Origin: Ilumatobacteraceae bacterium
GTDB lineage: Bacteria; Actinomycetota; Acidimicrobiia; Acidimicrobiales; Ilumatobacteraceae
Direction of reading: 5' to 3'
DNA length: 6,763 bases
Assembly (NCBI GenBank): GCA_016650435.1
Contig: JAENVT010000283.1
Coordinates: 1 to 6,763 of the forward strand
The notes below the pieces were generated by a model. It had not been told where the DNA came from. It saw nothing but the letters and a program-made list of their open reading frames with translations, and searched no databases. The translations under genes were made by a program, and so were the position numbers. Of this stretch, positions 4,952 to 6,763 are shown one piece after another (position 1 is the first letter of the stretch; each line of letters opens with the position of its first letter).

Positions 4952-5557
4952 ATGGAGACGACTGTGGCCGCCGAAACCCGGCGAAAGAAGATCACCGACG
5001 TTCGGGTGCTCGCCGCTCTTGCCCATCCGACGCGCCTGTCGATTCTGCGCCTGCTGCTGACCATCAGCGATCGCACAGCTACGCAGTGCGCCGCAGTCGT
5101 CGGCGAGTCGCCGTCATCGTGCAGCTACCACCTGCGACATCTCGAGCGGTTCGGTCTCGTGGAGCGCGTCGAAGCGGGTCAGGACGACAAGGTAGACGGG
5201 CGGACGCGCAGGTGGCGTTCGGTGGCCACGGGATTCGACTTCGGCGAATTGCACAAGACGGGATCTCCCGAGCTGGTCGCCGCCACCGGTGCGCTGATCT
5301 CGATGGGCATTCAGGAGAACGTCAGGCTGTCGCGCCACTACCTCAGCCACACCGACGAGGTCCCCGAGGCGTGGCAAAGCGCCTCCTGCTTCTCGAACTA
5401 CGCGCTGTTGGTGAATGTCGATGAACTCCGAAATGTGGTCGACGCCATCAACGCGATCGTCCGCCCATTGCGCGGTGTAGTGCGCCACGACGCCCCGGCA
5501 GATGCTCTCCCCGTACACCTGTTGCTCGAGGCCTTCCCGCGCACGGACCTCCTATGA
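4952..5557 (+). CDS. ArsR/HTH_20-like winged-helix transcriptional regulator
   Basis: The protein has 201 residues from ATG 4952. The winged helix spans about 15-95: RVLAALAHPTRLSILRLL (18-35), recognition helix in SPSSCSYHLRHLERFGLVER (53-72), and a basic wing up to about 92 (GRTRRWRS). The remaining half (about 96-201) is an effector or dimerisation region that I cannot name. The ELCVCDL-type metal site of classical ArsR proteins is absent, so a small-molecule ligand is more likely than a metal. The start is uncertain: GTG 4964 (197 residues) has a GGAG-containing site (TGGAGA, 4953-4958) at good spacing, whereas ATG 4952 lies on top of that site. The stop overlaps the transporter start as ATGA, so the pair is translationally coupled. 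It probably represses its own operon. Confidence 0.88.
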   Translation: METTVAAETRRKKITDVRVLAALAHPTRLSILRLLLTISDRTATQCAAVVGESPSSCSYHLRHLERFGLVERVEAGQDDKVDGRTRRWRSVATGFDFGELHKTGSPELVAATGALISMGIQENVRLSRHYLSHTDEVPEAWQSASCFSNYALLVNVDELRNVVDAINAIVRPLRGVVRHDAPADALPVHLLLEAFPRTDLL

Positions 5558-6763
5558 CCACGGGCCGCACCGACGAACTGCCGAGTCAATCCCCCTGGCG
5601 AACGCGCGACTTCCGACTTGTGTGGGGCGGCGGCCTGGTCAACGACATCGGGGATTGGTTGCTGCTCGTCGCACTTCCGGTCTACGTGTTCATCAAGAGC
5701 GGCTCGGGGTCGGCCACCGCGATCCTCTTCGTGGTCGAGTTGGTTGCCGCGCTGGCGCTTGGTCCTGTCGGCGGCAGCCTCGTCGATCGGTGGGATCTCC
5801 GTCGCACGCTCATCGTCACCAACGTGGCTCAGGCCATCACGCTCGCTCCGCTTCTCGCCGTAACGGGCGATCGCATCTGGCCCGCGTATCTTGTGGTGGG
5901 CGCACAGGCGATGCTGACGCAGATCAACAATCCGGCGTCGGTCGCGCTGCTGCCGCGCGTCGTTGCGCCGGATCAATTGACCGTTGCAAATGCTGCCAAC
6001 TCGACCAGCTCCAGCCTGGCCCGCCTCATCGGGTCGCCGCTCGGCGGTCTTGCCGTCGGTCTCGGAGGAATCGGAGCAGTCGTCGTGATCGACGGACTGA
6101 GCTTCATCGCGGTCGCGGTCGCGACCTGGTTCGTGCGGGTTGACACAGCGCCGATCACAACCGACGTCGACACGGGCGAAGTCGTGACGACAGGCGTTCG
6201 CGCCGGGGTCCGCGCCATCCGCGGCCATCGCTCATTGCGATCGTTGATCCTGGTGGATGCCGTCGGTCAGATCGCCCAGGGATTCTTCCTCGTGCTCTTC
6301 GTGGTCTTCGTTGTGCGACGACTGGACGGAGGCGGCGTCGACGTCGGCATCATTCGCGGCAGCATGGCTGTCGGCGCGATCGTCAGCGCCGCGGTGATCG
6401 GCAAGTTCGCTGACCACTTCGAGCCGGTCACGCTGCTGACGGCCGGCTACTTCGGAATGGGCGCGATTTCACTGGTGTTCTGGAACGCACCCACCATCAC
6501 AACGGCACTGTGGGTGTACATGGTGGTGTTCGGGCTCTCGGGCATTCCTGGTTCTGCTCTCGGAATTGGCCTTTTCACCGCGGTCCAACGTTTGAGCCCA
6601 TCGGGCATGCTCGGTCGAGTAGTCGGAATGGCCGGCGCGCTCGACGCTGTCGCCCGCGCCGCAGGTTCATTGCTCGCCGGCGTACTCGTCTCCCGCGTCC
6701 ACCTGGTCGTACTGCTCGACGTGCAGTCCGCGATTTACATCGTGTGCGGTGTGCTGGCATACG
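5554..6763 (+). CDS. Major facilitator superfamily transporter, partial at the right edge
   Basis: The frame is open from ATG 5554 for 403 residues to the window end. The protein opens RTRDFRLVWGGGLVNDIGDW (17-35 region), typical of the MFS_3-like exporter group, with multiple hydrophobic helices. The loop 2-3 signature is present as GGSLVDRWDLRR (73-84), corresponding to the GxxxDRxxRR motif. A polar linker (about 195-230) separates the two six-helix halves, and a second half resumes at about 231. Family members are about 400-430 residues, so little is missing. It likely exports a small compound such as a drug or metabolite across the inner membrane by proton coupling. The substrate cannot be read from sequence. 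The 4-bp overlap with the upstream regulator implies joint expression. Confidence 0.9.
   Translation, partial: MTTGRTDELPSQSPWRTRDFRLVWGGGLVNDIGDWLLLVALPVYVFIKSGSGSATAILFVVELVAALALGPVGGSLVDRWDLRRTLIVTNVAQAITLAPLLAVTGDRIWPAYLVVGAQAMLTQINNPASVALLPRVVAPDQLTVANAANSTSSSLARLIGSPLGGLAVGLGGIGAVVVIDGLSFIAVAVATWFVRVDTAPITTDVDTGEVVTTGVRAGVRAIRGHRSLRSLILVDAVGQIAQGFFLVLFVVFVVRRLDGGGVDVGIIRGSMAVGAIVSAAVIGKFADHFEPVTLLTAGYFGMGAISLVFWNAPTITTALWVYMVVFGLSGIPGSALGIGLFTAVQRLSPSGMLGRVVGMAGALDAVARAAGSLLAGVLVSRVHLVVLLDVQSAIYIVCGVLAY

Noticed and set aside
5398..6228. 276-residue leftward frame opposite the transporter
   Set aside because: It is a charged, motif-free complement of the transporter frame, which has clear membrane helices and the MFS loop motif.

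Overview
The window looks like chromosomal DNA of a high-GC actinobacterium. Coding regions are rich in C/G-ending codons, a wall-associated protein has a long Thr-rich linker, and a DUF4242 protein, an actinobacterial-type exported protein and an HTH_20-type regulator sit side by side. Acidimicrobiia (Ilumatobacter-like) is my best guess, but it is inference from protein style only. No rRNA, tRNA, CRISPR array, insertion sequence or phage gene is visible.

Region 1 (1-3551) is an envelope or exopolysaccharide locus. Three genes run leftwards: a membrane-anchored, Thr-rich protein with a stand-alone LytR_C domain (1815-2462), a fused Wzz/BY-kinase polysaccharide co-polymerase (205-1761), and the start of a histidine-phosphatase-family protein (1-192, cut by the window edge). 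Divergent from them, across a 114-bp promoter region, is a GDP-L-fucose synthase (2577-3551). It would supply a nucleotide sugar for the polymer whose chain length the Wzz/kinase would control. The LytR_C protein may act at the cell wall.

Region 2 (3552-3697) lies between convergent genes and is almost entirely inverted repeats: three successive hairpins that probably serve as terminators for both strands.

Region 3 (3698-4875, leftward) holds a short LuxR/GerE-type HTH reading frame that looks truncated, then an 82-bp leader packed with inverted repeats, then a DUF4242 (SCO4226-like, nickel-binding family) gene. That gene overlaps by 11 bp an exported protein of unknown function with a His/Asp-rich tail. 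I read the last two as a possible metal-handling pair.

Region 4 (4876-6763, rightward) starts with a TTGACA-containing promoter candidate. It drives an ArsR/HTH_20-like winged-helix regulator, which overlaps by ATGA a major facilitator superfamily exporter that runs off the right edge. This is a regulator-transporter operon.

The most unusual items are the hairpin-rich DUF4242 leader with the coupled His/Asp-rich protein, the truncated LuxR frame, and the three-hairpin intergenic region. None proves a new system; each is a testable lead.
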